64,000 bases of DNA from Bacteroidales bacterium (GCA_022648685.1 JALCMW010000007.1:36986-100985); one strand, 5' to 3'; shown: positions 7,903 through 18,208, counted from the first letter of the stretch. Notes: generated by a model not told the origin, from the sequence alone. Translations and numbers: made by a program.

Positions 7903-10878
7903 TTAAAATCTAAGGCCTACAGCAAACGAAAAGGTTCTCGGACGAGGATAGAAGGAGCTGTCCATGCCATTAGGCACTTCAGGATCAACGCCGTCGTAGT
8001 TAGTAATCGTAAATACGTTCTGAACCATTCCGGAAACACTTATTCTACATATTTTTTTCATATCGAAATTGTAGCTGAGAGTCAGGTTATCCATTTTCAG
8101 GAAAGACGCGTTCTGGACGTAATAGTCCGAAAGATATTGCCTGGATTGGAATCCTGTTTTCAGATAGCTGGAGTTCAGATTATTAAGCTGATATGAATTG
8201 TATGACATCGTACTCCAGGCTCCGGTGTTCATAGCCATTCCGTTGTATACGTAATTACCTATATTGGCCCTCATGCTAGTGCTCAGACTCCATCTTTTGT
8301 AGTCTATCGATGCACTGAAACCCAGAATCCAATCAGGGGCCGGAGAGTGGTAATGGTAAAGGTCATCAGATGTTATCTTGCCATCTTTATTCAGATCAGC
8401 ATACAGGCCTTCGATAGGTTTTCCTGTTTCTTTGTCATATATCTGCTTGTGGACATAGAAGCTGTAAGGAGCATATCCTTCCGTCAACACTTGGAAATAA
8501 TATGCGTCTATGGTAGGGCCTACAGAAGTATTGACAGTCTTGCTGCCTTTTACAAGCGAAAGATTGGTTATCTTGTTTACTTCTTTCGTAGCATTGAAAT
8601 TCAAGGATATCGTCAAATCCCTGTTCTTTACAGGGACGGCATTTATCGAAAATTCCAGGCCATGGCTTTTTACATTTCCGACATTCGTAAGTATCTGCTT
8701 GTCGAAATTGGTACCGGCGGCCGTCGGTACTGTAGCCAGCAGGTTTTTCGTTTTCCTGTTGTAATAGTCAACGGATCCTCCCAGTCTGTCATCTAAGAAG
8801 CCGAAATCGACACCTGCATTATATGAATCGGTGGTTTCCCATTTAAGGTCGGAAACATAGGCTTCCGGTCTTAATGTATATATCGGAGTACCGCCAAATA
8901 CATATTGGGCGCCGTCCTGACTTATCGTATATACAGGCATATAACTGTAATTGCCGATTCCTGCCTGCTGTCCGGTAACTCCGTAGCTCAGACGAAATTT
9001 GAGATTGCTCAATATATTGTTGTCTTTCAGAAACTTCTCCTGTGTAGCATTCCATGCAAAGGCTACGGAAGGAAAAGTTCCCCAGCGGTTGTTTTTGGAG
9101 AAACGGGAAGTGCCGTCCCGACGGGCTGTCAAAGTAAGCATATATCTTGAATCGTATACATAATTGACACGTGCATAATATGAAATCAGAACGTGACGTT
9201 CGTCTGTCGGGGCAGAAGACGATTGCACATCCCCTGCCACGTTTTTTTCGAAATAAGCGGCATTGGTGTCTTTCCAATACTGGTAATCGTAACCAGCAGT
9301 AACATCTATCGAACTTTTTATAGGTTCTATATTCTTGACATAATTGAAATAAGTTGTAAGTAAGCGGTTATGATTGACCTGAGGGCCATAGTCATAATCA
9401 CGTCCTCCGGTAGAATAATATTCGTAAGCCGTATCGGGGACATGGACATGGCCTTTACCCCTGGAGTAATCATATCCCAGTGTAGTATGGAACTTGAGTC
9501 CGGACACGAACGGAAAATAATAGTCCATGTCTGCATTACCTATTACACGGTAGACGGTACTGGCGGATTTGTATTGTTTCAATTCTCCGACCGGATTGGC
9601 AACAGCTTTGGTTATAGGCGCCCCTGTAGCATCGACGGCTTCAGTATAGCCGTTGAAATCCAATGAAGATGAATATACTGGAATAGTGGGATTCATTGTG
9701 GATCCGCCCCAGATCGCACCTGTTTCTGCAAAACGGTTCTTGTTCATTGAACCTTTGACATTGAATGTGAAACGAAGAGTGTTCTTGAAGAACGACGGGG
9801 AAAGTGAAATCCCGCCGGTGTAACGTTTCGCACGGTCTGTTTTCAGGACTCCATTCTGTTTGTAAGCTCCCATGGAAAACCGGAACGGAAAATCGGGACG
9901 AAAACGACCGGAAACGCTGAGGTTGTTGTCCGTACCGAAAGCTTTATGGAATATTTCTTTGTTCCAGTCGGTTGATGCAGTGCCGAGCAAGGCTTTCTGG
10001 GCGTCCGAACCTTCGGAATTGACCACATCAACGAATTCCTGACGGGAAAGAATATCAGCATATTTGTAAGGTGTCGCTATTGAGTTGGTCGTATTGAAAT
10101 CAACCGAGAATTTGCCGGCTCCGGTTCCTTTCTTGGTGGTGATCAATATGACGCCGTTAGATGCTCTGGAACCGTAGATGGCTGTGGAAGAAGCGTCACG
10201 CAAAACGGTGATATTCTCTATATCGTTAGGATTGAACATGCTCAGGAAATTGGAACTGCCGCTGACGTTGCCGCTTATTTCCAGCGGCACGCCGTCCACG
10301 ACTATAAGAGGATCGTTTGAAGCGTTGAGGGAAGCGCCGCCACGTATACGGATCGTCGATCCAGATGTAGGGGAACCGCCGGATGTCATGATCTGGACAC
10401 CGGCTACTTTTCCGTTTATAAGCTGCTCAGGAGAACTGATCGCAAGAGATTTGTTGAACTGCTTATCTCCTAGGCTTGCGACGGAGCCGGTAAGATCTTC
10501 CTTGCGTCTTGTTCCGTAGCCGATGACTACAGTTTCGTTAAGCATCTGGACATCTGTTTTCAGGATTATGTCCAGTTTGCCCGAAGCAGGGATCACGGCG
10601 ACATGAGAAATATAGCCGAGACAGAAGAACCTTAATGTTTTTATTGAAGCAGGAACATTTATGGTATAATGTCCGTTTTCATCGGTGGATACACCTGTAT
10701 TGTTTCCCGGGATAATTACATTCACTCCCGGGACAGGGACCCGGGCCTCATCCATAACGGTTCCGGAAACAGTTACGGTCTCGTTCTGGGCTGAAACTTT
10801 AAAAGAGAAGATAATTGACAGAATCAGTACGACAGGCAGCAAAGTCGTGCACGGATTCTTAAATAAATTATGATTCAT
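7903..10878 (-). CDS. SusC-family TonB-dependent transporter (galactan PUL)
   Basis: A 991-residue outer-membrane channel. Residues 1-30 are a signal peptide, followed by a carboxypeptidase-regulatory-like domain (about 35-110), the SusC signature ETVVIGYGTRRKEDLTGSV (about 115-133), the plug (about 135-250, with GVILITTKKG) and a beta-barrel ending in FSFAVGLRF with the expected C-terminal aromatic. It imports oligosaccharides with energy from TonB-ExbBD. The 112-bp gap to the upstream GH147-like gene is AT-rich with repeated ATATTC motifs. I found no exact promoter box there, so read-through from the upstream gene is possible. Confidence 0.95.
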   Translation of the reverse strand: MNHNLFKNPCTTLLPVVLILSIIFSFKVSAQNETVTVSGTVMDEARVPVPGVNVIIPGNNTGVSTDENGHYTINVPASIKTLRFFCLGYISHVAVIPASGKLDIILKTDVQMLNETVVIGYGTRRKEDLTGSVASLGDKQFNKSLAISSPEQLINGKVAGVQIMTSGGSPTSGSTIRIRGGASLNASNDPLIVVDGVPLEISGNVSGSSNFLSMFNPNDIENITVLRDASSTAIYGSRASNGVILITTKKGTGAGKFSVDFNTTNSIATPYKYADILSRQEFVDVVNSEGSDAQKALLGTASTDWNKEIFHKAFGTDNNLSVSGRFRPDFPFRFSMGAYKQNGVLKTDRAKRYTGGISLSPSFFKNTLRFTFNVKGSMNKNRFAETGAIWGGSTMNPTIPVYSSSLDFNGYTEAVDATGAPITKAVANPVGELKQYKSASTVYRVIGNADMDYYFPFVSGLKFHTTLGYDYSRGKGHVHVPDTAYEYYSTGGRDYDYGPQVNHNRLLTTYFNYVKNIEPIKSSIDVTAGYDYQYWKDTNAAYFEKNVAGDVQSSSAPTDERHVLISYYARVNYVYDSRYMLTLTARRDGTSRFSKNNRWGTFPSVAFAWNATQEKFLKDNNILSNLKFRLSYGVTGQQAGIGNYSYMPVYTISQDGAQYVFGGTPIYTLRPEAYVSDLKWETTDSYNAGVDFGFLDDRLGGSVDYYNRKTKNLLATVPTAAGTNFDKQILTNVGNVKSHGLEFSINAVPVKNRDLTISLNFNATKEVNKITNLSLVKGSKTVNTSVGPTIDAYYFQVLTEGYAPYSFYVHKQIYDKETGKPIEGLYADLNKDGKITSDDLYHYHSPAPDWILGFSASIDYKRWSLSTSMRANIGNYVYNGMAMNTGAWSTMSYNSYQLNNLNSSYLKTGFQSRQYLSDYYVQNASFLKMDNLTLSYNFDMKKICRISVSGMVQNVFTITNYDGVDPEVPNGMDSSFYPRPRTFSFAVGLRF

Positions 10879-10990
10879 GATTCATCTTTTTAGGTTATTA
10901 ATATGTATTTACTTATAATATTCCATTATATATTCCGTATCCTATATTCTATTTTCAATATTATATATTCGTATCAGTATTTTTCATTTT

Positions 10991-13525
10991 CTATTCCAGC
11001 CAGACTCCTGACAAATCGAAGGAAAAAGGCTGTGACACCTTTCCATGCGTGGAAAGCATGACTATATCAGCCTTGGATATATCCAAAGGCGGATATGAAT
11101 CCGGAACGAATTCTTTGTGCAGGAACGACGGATATTGAGCTGGAACAAACCGGGTAGGAGAGCCTTTCAATGAGGACAGGGGCATCCTTACAGTAGAGAC
11201 ATGTCCAGGAAGTTTTATCGAAGCTGAATATGTATATCCGGCTTTCGTAATTATCGAAATGTCAAGACTATCCAGTCCAGAAGGGGTACCTATTCCTACG
11301 CAAAGATCTTTTTTGCCGGCAATTATGGAGGAAAGGCCGGCAAGTTCTTTCCCGACATATTTTCTTAAGAAGAACATATCCGGATTTCCAAGCGGAGAAC
11401 ATTCGTATCTCACTATATTCTTTCCTGAAGGTTCGGATTCTTCCGGTATTATCCTGACTTCGATACCGTATCCCCTTCCCGAAAGGACTTCCAGGACATC
11501 CCTGTCACCATAAGCATAGATAAGTTTCACCGGTGAATCCAGTGCGGTCAAAGTCACGGAATAGTGAGAGTCTCTGATAAAATCCCAATCGAAAGGAAGG
11601 CCTTCTCGGTCTCCCGGAAATGTCCTTTTTTCATTGCCATGGAATACGGATATATAATAATCGTATTCACCGGAATAGCCTGCGGATGCCGCCGGTATGA
11701 CAGTTTCATAGGAATACCCTTCGGTGCGTTTCATGACAAAACGAGGATTTCTGTCATTCCAGAAAGATACGTACGAAGGATAAACGACTACGGAATCTGG
11801 TTCTGACGGACCAGCTATTACGGCTTTTATATCTATATCCTTTCCTTTCTCTGTGTTGGACAACGAACTATTGCGAAGACGAAATTTCACGATGCTCTGC
11901 GCCGGGGCTTCGAATTCACCCAAGGAAATATTACCGTAACGAGAAGAGGCAGTACATGAAGCAGCCCTTTTGCCTGCGCCGGAAGCAACAAGCAGATATG
12001 CCCCGGGAAATATTTCCACCGTTCCTTTTTCTGATACAGTGCGATAATCATTGCCTTTGTTCAAAGGCTTGACTTCAAAAGTTCCGTCAAGATCCGGAAG
12101 GGATATGGTCATAGGCCATTTATGCCATAGAATCTCGGTAACTGTCCTTTTCAAAGAGGGGGTAGAAAAAGGATCTTCGAAACGGACGGCATCGGGCATA
12201 ACCTCCAGACGCCATACGCCCTTGCTCAGTTTGTCAAGAAAATAGGCTCCTGTACCTTCGTAATTTACTATGGGAGAACTGCCTACTCCGGCGATACTGG
12301 AAAGCGCAGTTATATTTTTCGGGAAATCGGACGTGCAGCCAGAATAATAATATTCTGTTCCCGAGTTAAGTTCGCTCATGTCCCGATAATAGCTTACCTT
12401 GAAATCACCGAACAAAGTATCCGACGGATATTTTCCGAAACTTTCTCCGCTGCGGACCCGTCTTGCGACTTCTCCGGCTATTTTCAGACTTATGGCTTTG
12501 GAAGGCGTATAAGCCAGATTGAGGAAATGTGTCTGGTATTCGGTGTTGTATCGGGCCAGTATCATCGGGTCGTACGCGAACTGCGTTATCCAGAAGAAAC
12601 CTGCTGTACGGAATGTCCTCGCTATGGCGGGATACATATATGAATACATCAGATCGGCGGCATCGAATTCATAGACTATTCTCTTCTTTTTGCCGAAACC
12701 GGGAATCGTATCGAATGGGAAATCATAGCTGTCCACGCATGGCAGGAAGTTGCCGTGCCGGGTATGTCCGGCAACAAGGCCGGTAGGATACCATTGGCAG
12801 GTTATTCCCTCCACTTTGCTTTTCAGGAACACATCGGCGATAGATGGATTCTGGCTTATATTATTGAATATAAGCTTGTCGCATCCGGCTTTGCGGAAAG
12901 TTTCGTACATTTCGTCAATGTACGAAAGGATTTGTCCGGGAGTACCGCTGAAAACCGGCTCGTTGCCTATTTCAAATCCGGTTATCATGCCGTCGTTTTT
13001 GTATGCCTTGCCGGTATAATGATTGACATGGTTTACAAGGGCGGTGACATACCGTTTCTGGATTGCGATGGATTCCGGGTTCTCATTTATCTTGCCTTTG
13101 TCATAATCATAGCCGAAACCTTCGGTACGTATGTTCCTTTCGGGATAACCGTTGCCCCAGCCTGACTGGGTTGTGAGAATTATATGTATACCTCTTTGTT
13201 CCAGCCGTGAGATAAGATAATCGAGCAAGTCCAGATGTTTGTTGGAAATGAGGTTGCCTTCATGGTCCGTTATCTCGACATCCCAGATGTGTATACGGTA
13301 GGCATTGAGACCAAGTCTTGCGAAATGGTATGTGTCTTCGTCTATCGCACGGTAAGGATCGGCTCCGATACGGCCGGCAACACGATAAGCATAGGCGAAC
13401 GGCATGGTGTAATTGACACCGAACATGACTCCGGTCGTATCCGGTGCTCCTCCGATGTTTTCCGCGCCTGCGCTCAGGCAAAGGCAAGACAATAGGATTA
13501 CGGTTATGGTTTCCGTCAATTTCAT
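10991..13525 (-). CDS. clan GH-A glycoside hydrolase, GH147-like (probable beta-galactanase)
   Basis: An 844-residue exported protein, first gene of the galactan operon. The N-terminal half is a TIM barrel of clan GH-A: acid/base E189 in GFEIGNEPVFSG and probable nucleophile E286 in IVYEFDAAD, 97 residues apart as is usual in the clan. A linker and beta-rich domains follow (about 440-840). Family GH147, founded by Bacteroides beta-galactanases from galactan PULs, is the best fit by size, motifs and context, but I cannot run a family search. Distant GH5 or GH2-like barrels are the alternatives. The signal peptide ends near SAGAEN. The 151-bp region before it also follows the HTCS stop and probably holds the operon promoter; a near-consensus TATATTTT is present but not exact. 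Confidence 0.6.
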   Translation of the reverse strand: MKLTETITVILLSCLCLSAGAENIGGAPDTTGVMFGVNYTMPFAYAYRVAGRIGADPYRAIDEDTYHFARLGLNAYRIHIWDVEITDHEGNLISNKHLDLLDYLISRLEQRGIHIILTTQSGWGNGYPERNIRTEGFGYDYDKGKINENPESIAIQKRYVTALVNHVNHYTGKAYKNDGMITGFEIGNEPVFSGTPGQILSYIDEMYETFRKAGCDKLIFNNISQNPSIADVFLKSKVEGITCQWYPTGLVAGHTRHGNFLPCVDSYDFPFDTIPGFGKKKRIVYEFDAADLMYSYMYPAIARTFRTAGFFWITQFAYDPMILARYNTEYQTHFLNLAYTPSKAISLKIAGEVARRVRSGESFGKYPSDTLFGDFKVSYYRDMSELNSGTEYYYSGCTSDFPKNITALSSIAGVGSSPIVNYEGTGAYFLDKLSKGVWRLEVMPDAVRFEDPFSTPSLKRTVTEILWHKWPMTISLPDLDGTFEVKPLNKGNDYRTVSEKGTVEIFPGAYLLVASGAGKRAASCTASSRYGNISLGEFEAPAQSIVKFRLRNSSLSNTEKGKDIDIKAVIAGPSEPDSVVVYPSYVSFWNDRNPRFVMKRTEGYSYETVIPAASAGYSGEYDYYISVFHGNEKRTFPGDREGLPFDWDFIRDSHYSVTLTALDSPVKLIYAYGDRDVLEVLSGRGYGIEVRIIPEESEPSGKNIVRYECSPLGNPDMFFLRKYVGKELAGLSSIIAGKKDLCVGIGTPSGLDSLDISIITKAGYTYSASIKLPGHVSTVRMPLSSLKGSPTRFVPAQYPSFLHKEFVPDSYPPLDISKADIVMLSTHGKVSQPFSFDLSGVWLE

Positions 13526-13676
13526 AATGTTATCAATTCATGTGCGGGGACTTTGAAAATATAATTTTCTCATCCGGTTGTAAAATTAAACGTTTCGGAT
13601 TTCGATGACAAGAAGAAATCGGACATAAAAGAACATGAATCGGACGATATGCCAGGAATCGTAGGTACGAAACTCC

Positions 13677-16600
13677 CTAGGATTGCATGCCGGCGTCTTC
13701 GGTAAACTGTTTCGGGGATATTCCGAATTGGCTCTGGAAGCATTTCGAGAAATACGAAGAGGACGAAAATCCTACCATATACATTACTTCCGAAATAGTG
13801 AACCGTTTTTGTTTCAGCAGCATCGCTGCTTTTTTCATCCTTATCTGCCTTATATATTCCACAGGGGGAACTCCTGTGAGTAGACGGACTTTCCTGTAAA
13901 GCTGTTTCTGGCTGACATTGGCTTTGTCGCTTAAGAAAGCCACATTCAAAGTCTGGTCGGCCATATTGTCTTCGATTATCCTGGTTATGTCGGAAAGAAA
14001 TTTCTCGTCGAAAGACATCATTTCCACTTTTTCTGGCGTGGATATTTTTTCTATCCTGAGTTTGCTTTCGACCTGTTCCTTGGATTCCAGAAGCTGCCTT
14101 ACCCTTGAAAGAAGAATGGAAGCTTCGAACGGTTTGGGCATGAAGACGTCGATATTGAGTTTTATGCTCTCCAATTCAGTTCCGCTATCCGTCTTTGCCG
14201 TAAGAAGTATTATCGGAATGAGGGCAAGTCTGCCGTCTTCCTTGATGCGCCGGCACATTTCCAGGCCGTCCATCACAGGCATCATAAGGTCGGCTATTAT
14301 AAGATCGGGAGTCATTTCACGGCATAATGTCAATCCGGCCTTGCCGTTATGAGCTATTCCGCAATCATATTCACCCGAAAGCGTGTCTTTGATGAATTCG
14401 GTAATAGCGATATTGTCGTCTATCACGGCTATTTTCTTGCGGGCTCCCTTTTCTGCGGAAGAAGCCGCATTCGCGCCATCATGAGATTCAACGCTTTCCT
14501 GCCTTCCGGAAGGCAAGGTTATCGATATCATGGTGCCGCCTTTCTCTCCGGAAGAAGCGGATATGGTACCATTGTGCATTTCCACATAGCATTTAGCCAG
14601 ATAAAGGCCTATGCCGGTACCGCCTTTCTTGCCGGCAGTCCTGGAAGACTGGAAAAATCTCTGGAAGACATACGGTATTTCGTTAGCAGGTATTCCTATG
14701 CCGTTGTCCGATACTGAGATTTCTATTTTGCTTCCGTCATCCGAATATTCTATCCTGAAATTGACTGAACCTCCGGGAGGTGTGTATTTACAGGCGTTCG
14801 ATATGACATTGTTAAGGACGGATTCCATCTTGACAGGATCGACGGAAGTATATATCTTGTCCGTACCGGATTCGAAGACGAATGTCCTGTCTTCGAAATT
14901 GTCTTTGTAGACGGAGAATATGCTTTTGCAGAATTCCACCATCTCGACTTTCGAAGGAATGAAGAAATCATCGGGATTGTCGTCCAGCCTGTTGAAATCC
15001 AGAGCCTTGTGAATGAGAGTGTCAAGTTTTACAGCATTTTGCCTTATCATCTCGAGCAGGCCGTCCTGGCGCTTGTCTTTTATTTCTGAAAGAAGTTTGT
15101 CGGCAGGAGACAAAATCATGGAAAGAGGGGTTTTGAACTCATGGGAAAGATTCGCGAAGAAGTCCATCTTCAGCTTGGCTTGTTCAAGCGTCTTGTCTTT
15201 TTCTATCCTTTCTATACGGAGCCTGTTCTTGACTCTGAAGAAGTTGATGATCCAAAGGACCAGCCCCAACAGGAATGCGGCGTAACATATCTTGGCAGCC
15301 GAGGTATAATACCATGGAGGAGAAATTCTTATGGAAACGGTTTCGGGTGAAGGCCCGGGACGGCCGTTGACATCCAGAGTATTGACTTTGAATGAATAAT
15401 TCCCGTATTTCAGATTGGCGTATGAGACATGGTTGGAATTCTGCGGCAGGAGGCTCCAGTCTTTGTCCACACCGTCCATCATGCAAATGAAACGGCTTTT
15501 TTCTTCCTGCGAATATGAAATGGTGGAAAATTCGAAATAAAGATGGTTCTGGTTGTATTTCAATTTGTATTTACCGGCATACCTTACGCTTTTTTCAGGA
15601 AGCGAGTAAGGTTTGTCATTCACGGAAAAACCGGTTATCCTGATAGTTGATGTGCCGTGTCCCGAATTGATTATGCCCGGTGTGGTTTCGACTATCTTAT
15701 CGACACCGCCGAGATAAACTATTCCTGAATTTTTGTCATAATATATACATGTATATGGATCCGAACGCAAATTTAGACGCACCGGATTCATATCTTCGCC
15801 TACGGCCCATACGCCGTCGGAAGTCCCCGCCCAAATCGTATTCCCGACCTGTTCCATGGAAAGGACTCCGCTTTTGTCGAATTCGCCGAATCGAGCCACC
15901 GACCATTTCGTCCCGTCGTCAGAGCGCATTGCGATACCCCCCGCAAAACCGCACCATATATTTCCATTGTCGTCGCTTATGATATAGTCGGGAGATTCCC
16001 CCGTCGCTTTTTCAATATCCTCCCTGTCCACTTTCCCCGACAATTCGTTAATCCTGTATAATCCGCCTTTGTATATGAGAACCCAGGCATTTCCGTTTTT
16101 GCCCTGCACCATCTGGTTTATGAGATTACCGGGAAGGCCGTTGGACGAGGAGAAATTGCGTTCGGCCATGCACGGGGTTCCGCCGGAAGAAAGCAAAGCT
16201 TTTCTGTCAACCACGAACACTCCGCCGAGATATGCCCCTATCCATAATTTGCCTGACTTGTCTTCGAATATGCTGTAGGACCAATTAGCGTTCATTGTCC
16301 GTGAAGAATCCGTTATGAGATATTTGTCGAACCGGGACCTGGCGTAATCATATTTTATGATACTGCCGTCGGTGGCTACCCAAAGCCCTTTTTCGCTGTC
16401 TTCGTAAATATCCCGTATCCTGTTATGCGGAACAGGGTTCTTCTTGTCACTCATTTTGTATGAAACGGATTTGCCTCTTCGGGCATCGTACCTGACAAGG
16501 CCGTTGGTCCCTCCAAGCCAAAGATATCCGTGCGAATCCTTGAGTATCGAATAGAATCTGTTCCCTTCGCCTTTTCCTGTAAGTTCCGCTATCGGAACAG

Positions 16601-17588
16601 TCCTTTTGTCCCTGTCGTTCCGTGCAAGAGAGATATTGTATTCGGTTCCAAGCCACAGGTTATGTTCATTGTCGACGAATACGCTCCAGACTATATCGTT
16701 CGACACCGTTTCATGGTTCCTGGAATCATGCACGAAATGTTTGCCGTCCCGGCCGTTGTATATATAAAGACCGTTGTCTGTTCCTATTATAAGGTTTCCG
16801 TATATGTCCAGCGCCAGTGATTTGACAGAGTTGTCGGCTACCATTCCTACGGCGGATACGGAACCGTCGGAAAGAGTATATTTGTAAAGGTTCCCTTCCG
16901 TTCCTATCCAGATGCAGCCTCTTTCCACGTCTTCAAGAAGGGAATTGACAAATGTGTTGTTTTTTCCGGCGTCGGAAGGGATTCTTATCCTTTCAAAGCT
17001 GTCGGTTGACGGCAGATAACGGCATAAGCCGTTGTATGTCCCCACATAGATGTCGCCGCCGGAAGTAACAAGCAGAGAATATATCGTCTTGTGCGGAAGG
17101 CCCCTTGTAAGGGTATCAAGGCGTCCGGTATCGAAATCGTATCTGTACAGGCCGTTAAGGGATCCTATCCACAAACGATTGTCGCACATTGCCAAAGCTC
17201 TGACATTTTTCGGCATCGTTGATATTCCGGGGCCATCTGTGCCGGCTTTCGAAGATATTTCCATCCTGGGGGAATAGTAATCCCCGGTACAGTCATATGC
17301 GAACAAGCCATTGTCGGAGCCGAGGTAGAATGTGTTGTCTCGACGCAATATGCAGTAGATCTGGGAACAGGAAGGATCGGAAGCAGAGGAATGGGACCGG
17401 ACGGAATATCCGTCGTAACTGTACAGTCCCCGGTTTGTTCCTATCCATATCAATCCCAGGCTGTCCTGAGCGAAGCAATTGGCAACGGAAGCATCCGAAG
17501 CCAGCGGAACGGTTTCGAATCGTCCGTAATTTATTCCGCGGGCAGAGGAAAAAAGAGAGGCTATCAATAATATGAATATCCGGAACAT
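13677..17588 (-). CDS. hybrid two-component system regulator (HTCS) of galactan PUL
   Basis: A single protein of about 1303 residues that senses an oligosaccharide in the periplasm and activates PUL transcription. The track start is a TTG; the ATG four codons later (17588) gives a clean signal peptide. Order: periplasmic two-component-propeller repeats (about 25-640, motifs such as IWIGTNRGLYSYDG), a Y_Y_Y domain (about 670-750), one membrane helix, histidine kinase with H about 816 in NLSHEFKTPL and G box GGTGIGLYLAK, receiver with D about 1100 in IIADLMMPVMDG, and an AraC-type helix-turn-helix ending QSQFGISPKQF. It is encoded just upstream of, and in the same direction as, the GH147-like/susCD/GH53/GH2 genes. 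Confidence 0.93.
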   Translation of the reverse strand: MFRIFILLIASLFSSARGINYGRFETVPLASDASVANCFAQDSLGLIWIGTNRGLYSYDGYSVRSHSSASDPSCSQIYCILRRDNTFYLGSDNGLFAYDCTGDYYSPRMEISSKAGTDGPGISTMPKNVRALAMCDNRLWIGSLNGLYRYDFDTGRLDTLTRGLPHKTIYSLLVTSGGDIYVGTYNGLCRYLPSTDSFERIRIPSDAGKNNTFVNSLLEDVERGCIWIGTEGNLYKYTLSDGSVSAVGMVADNSVKSLALDIYGNLIIGTDNGLYIYNGRDGKHFVHDSRNHETVSNDIVWSVFVDNEHNLWLGTEYNISLARNDRDKRTVPIAELTGKGEGNRFYSILKDSHGYLWLGGTNGLVRYDARRGKSVSYKMSDKKNPVPHNRIRDIYEDSEKGLWVATDGSIIKYDYARSRFDKYLITDSSRTMNANWSYSIFEDKSGKLWIGAYLGGVFVVDRKALLSSGGTPCMAERNFSSSNGLPGNLINQMVQGKNGNAWVLIYKGGLYRINELSGKVDREDIEKATGESPDYIISDDNGNIWCGFAGGIAMRSDDGTKWSVARFGEFDKSGVLSMEQVGNTIWAGTSDGVWAVGEDMNPVRLNLRSDPYTCIYYDKNSGIVYLGGVDKIVETTPGIINSGHGTSTIRITGFSVNDKPYSLPEKSVRYAGKYKLKYNQNHLYFEFSTISYSQEEKSRFICMMDGVDKDWSLLPQNSNHVSYANLKYGNYSFKVNTLDVNGRPGPSPETVSIRISPPWYYTSAAKICYAAFLLGLVLWIINFFRVKNRLRIERIEKDKTLEQAKLKMDFFANLSHEFKTPLSMILSPADKLLSEIKDKRQDGLLEMIRQNAVKLDTLIHKALDFNRLDDNPDDFFIPSKVEMVEFCKSIFSVYKDNFEDRTFVFESGTDKIYTSVDPVKMESVLNNVISNACKYTPPGGSVNFRIEYSDDGSKIEISVSDNGIGIPANEIPYVFQRFFQSSRTAGKKGGTGIGLYLAKCYVEMHNGTISASSGEKGGTMISITLPSGRQESVESHDGANAASSAEKGARKKIAVIDDNIAITEFIKDTLSGEYDCGIAHNGKAGLTLCREMTPDLIIADLMMPVMDGLEMCRRIKEDGRLALIPIILLTAKTDSGTELESIKLNIDVFMPKPFEASILLSRVRQLLESKEQVESKLRIEKISTPEKVEMMSFDEKFLSDITRIIEDNMADQTLNVAFLSDKANVSQKQLYRKVRLLTGVPPVEYIRQIRMKKAAMLLKQKRFTISEVMYMVGFSSSSYFSKCFQSQFGISPKQFTEDAGMQS

Positions 17589-17673
17589 CAGTTGAAACAA
17601 TTGACTGGAATAAAAATACGCAAAAAAAAGTTATTAAAGTATATCTCGCAGGCCGATATCCCTTTCGAAAACT

Positions 17674-17820
17674 TCCGAGGCTGTCCGCCCCAATTCCAGT
17701 ATGGCGGTTGCAGAGTTTTGCCGCTATTTCGGGAAGATTGTCCGGCAAAGTGTTGCCATCGGAGGAAAAATCCATGATGACGAAATCGTTGCCCAAACCG
17801 TGAAATATTTTTTGTGCACG
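17674..17820 (-). pseudogene. dapF: diaminopimelate epimerase (dapF) N-terminal relic
   Basis: Reading the minus strand gives AQKIFHGLGNDFVIMDFS, then LCNRHTGIGADSLG. These are the two most conserved N-terminal blocks of DapF (HGLGNDFV and C-x-RH-x-GIGADG). The frame has a stop codon at 17821-17823 directly before the block, no ATG at the proper place, and loses similarity after about 49 residues, running into the region upstream of the HTCS gene. The second half, with the other catalytic cysteine, is missing. It is a decayed fragment, perhaps left when the PUL inserted or a rearrangement cut the gene. An intact copy must be expected elsewhere, since dapF is needed for lysine and peptidoglycan synthesis. 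Confidence 0.75.
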
Positions 17821-17863
17821 TTAATATTTCATGCTCAAAAATCCCGATTTTTTAATCATATGA

Positions 17864-18028
17864 TTATTTGTTTTTGGGAGTCAGGATAAACATGATCATA
17901 TTAACGCAGATGCAGAGCAATCCTATGAACAGGAAGATGTTTTTGCCGCTATAGCAGAATATCGAGATAAGGATGCAGATCATGGCAACAATGGACAAGA
18001 TCAGTCCGATAATTTTAACCGCGTTCAT
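17864..18028 (-). CDS. small membrane protein, 54 residues, unknown
   Basis: Too short for the ORF track. The minus strand reads ATG at 18026-18028 to TAA at 17864-17866 and encodes 54 residues: MNAVKIIGLILSIVAMICIL, a short CYSGKN turn, then a second hydrophobic stretch with IFLFIGLLCICVNMIMFIL and a basic tail PKNK. Two transmembrane helices with a lysine-rich end follow the positive-inside rule. I do not recognise a family. Small two-helix proteins of this sort are common and poorly annotated in Bacteroidota. It lies between the dapF relic and the second susCD operon. Confidence 0.6.
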   Translation of the reverse strand: MNAVKIIGLILSIVAMICILISIFCYSGKNIFLFIGLLCICVNMIMFILTPKNK

Positions 18029-18160
18029 TTTAGTTGAAGTTATATTGATTCATAATATGATACAAATATGAAAAATACTTTTGAGAATTCCGAGTTCCGG
18101 TCTTGTGAAATCATAGGGAAACATAATGGAAACAATAATTAATATAATAATATAAATAAT

Positions 18161-18208
18161 CCGGCCGGATTCCACTTGGACAGAAGCCCAACATTGGAAT
18201 CCGGCCGG
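18161..18208 (-). terminator. strong hairpin, terminator of second susCD operon
   Basis: CCGGCCGGATTCCA and TGGAATCCGGCCGG form perfect 14-bp arms around a 20-nt loop. On the minus strand the hairpin is followed by an AT-rich run (ATTATTTATATT), 65 bp after the susD stop. A second small hairpin (TCACAC/GTGTGA, 18243-18259) lies between it and the stop codon. Confidence 0.7.

Noticed and set aside
17293-17796. 167-residue minus-strand ORF as an intact dapF-like gene
   Set aside because: Only its first ~41 residues match DapF; the rest is out-of-frame shadow of the HTCS gene.
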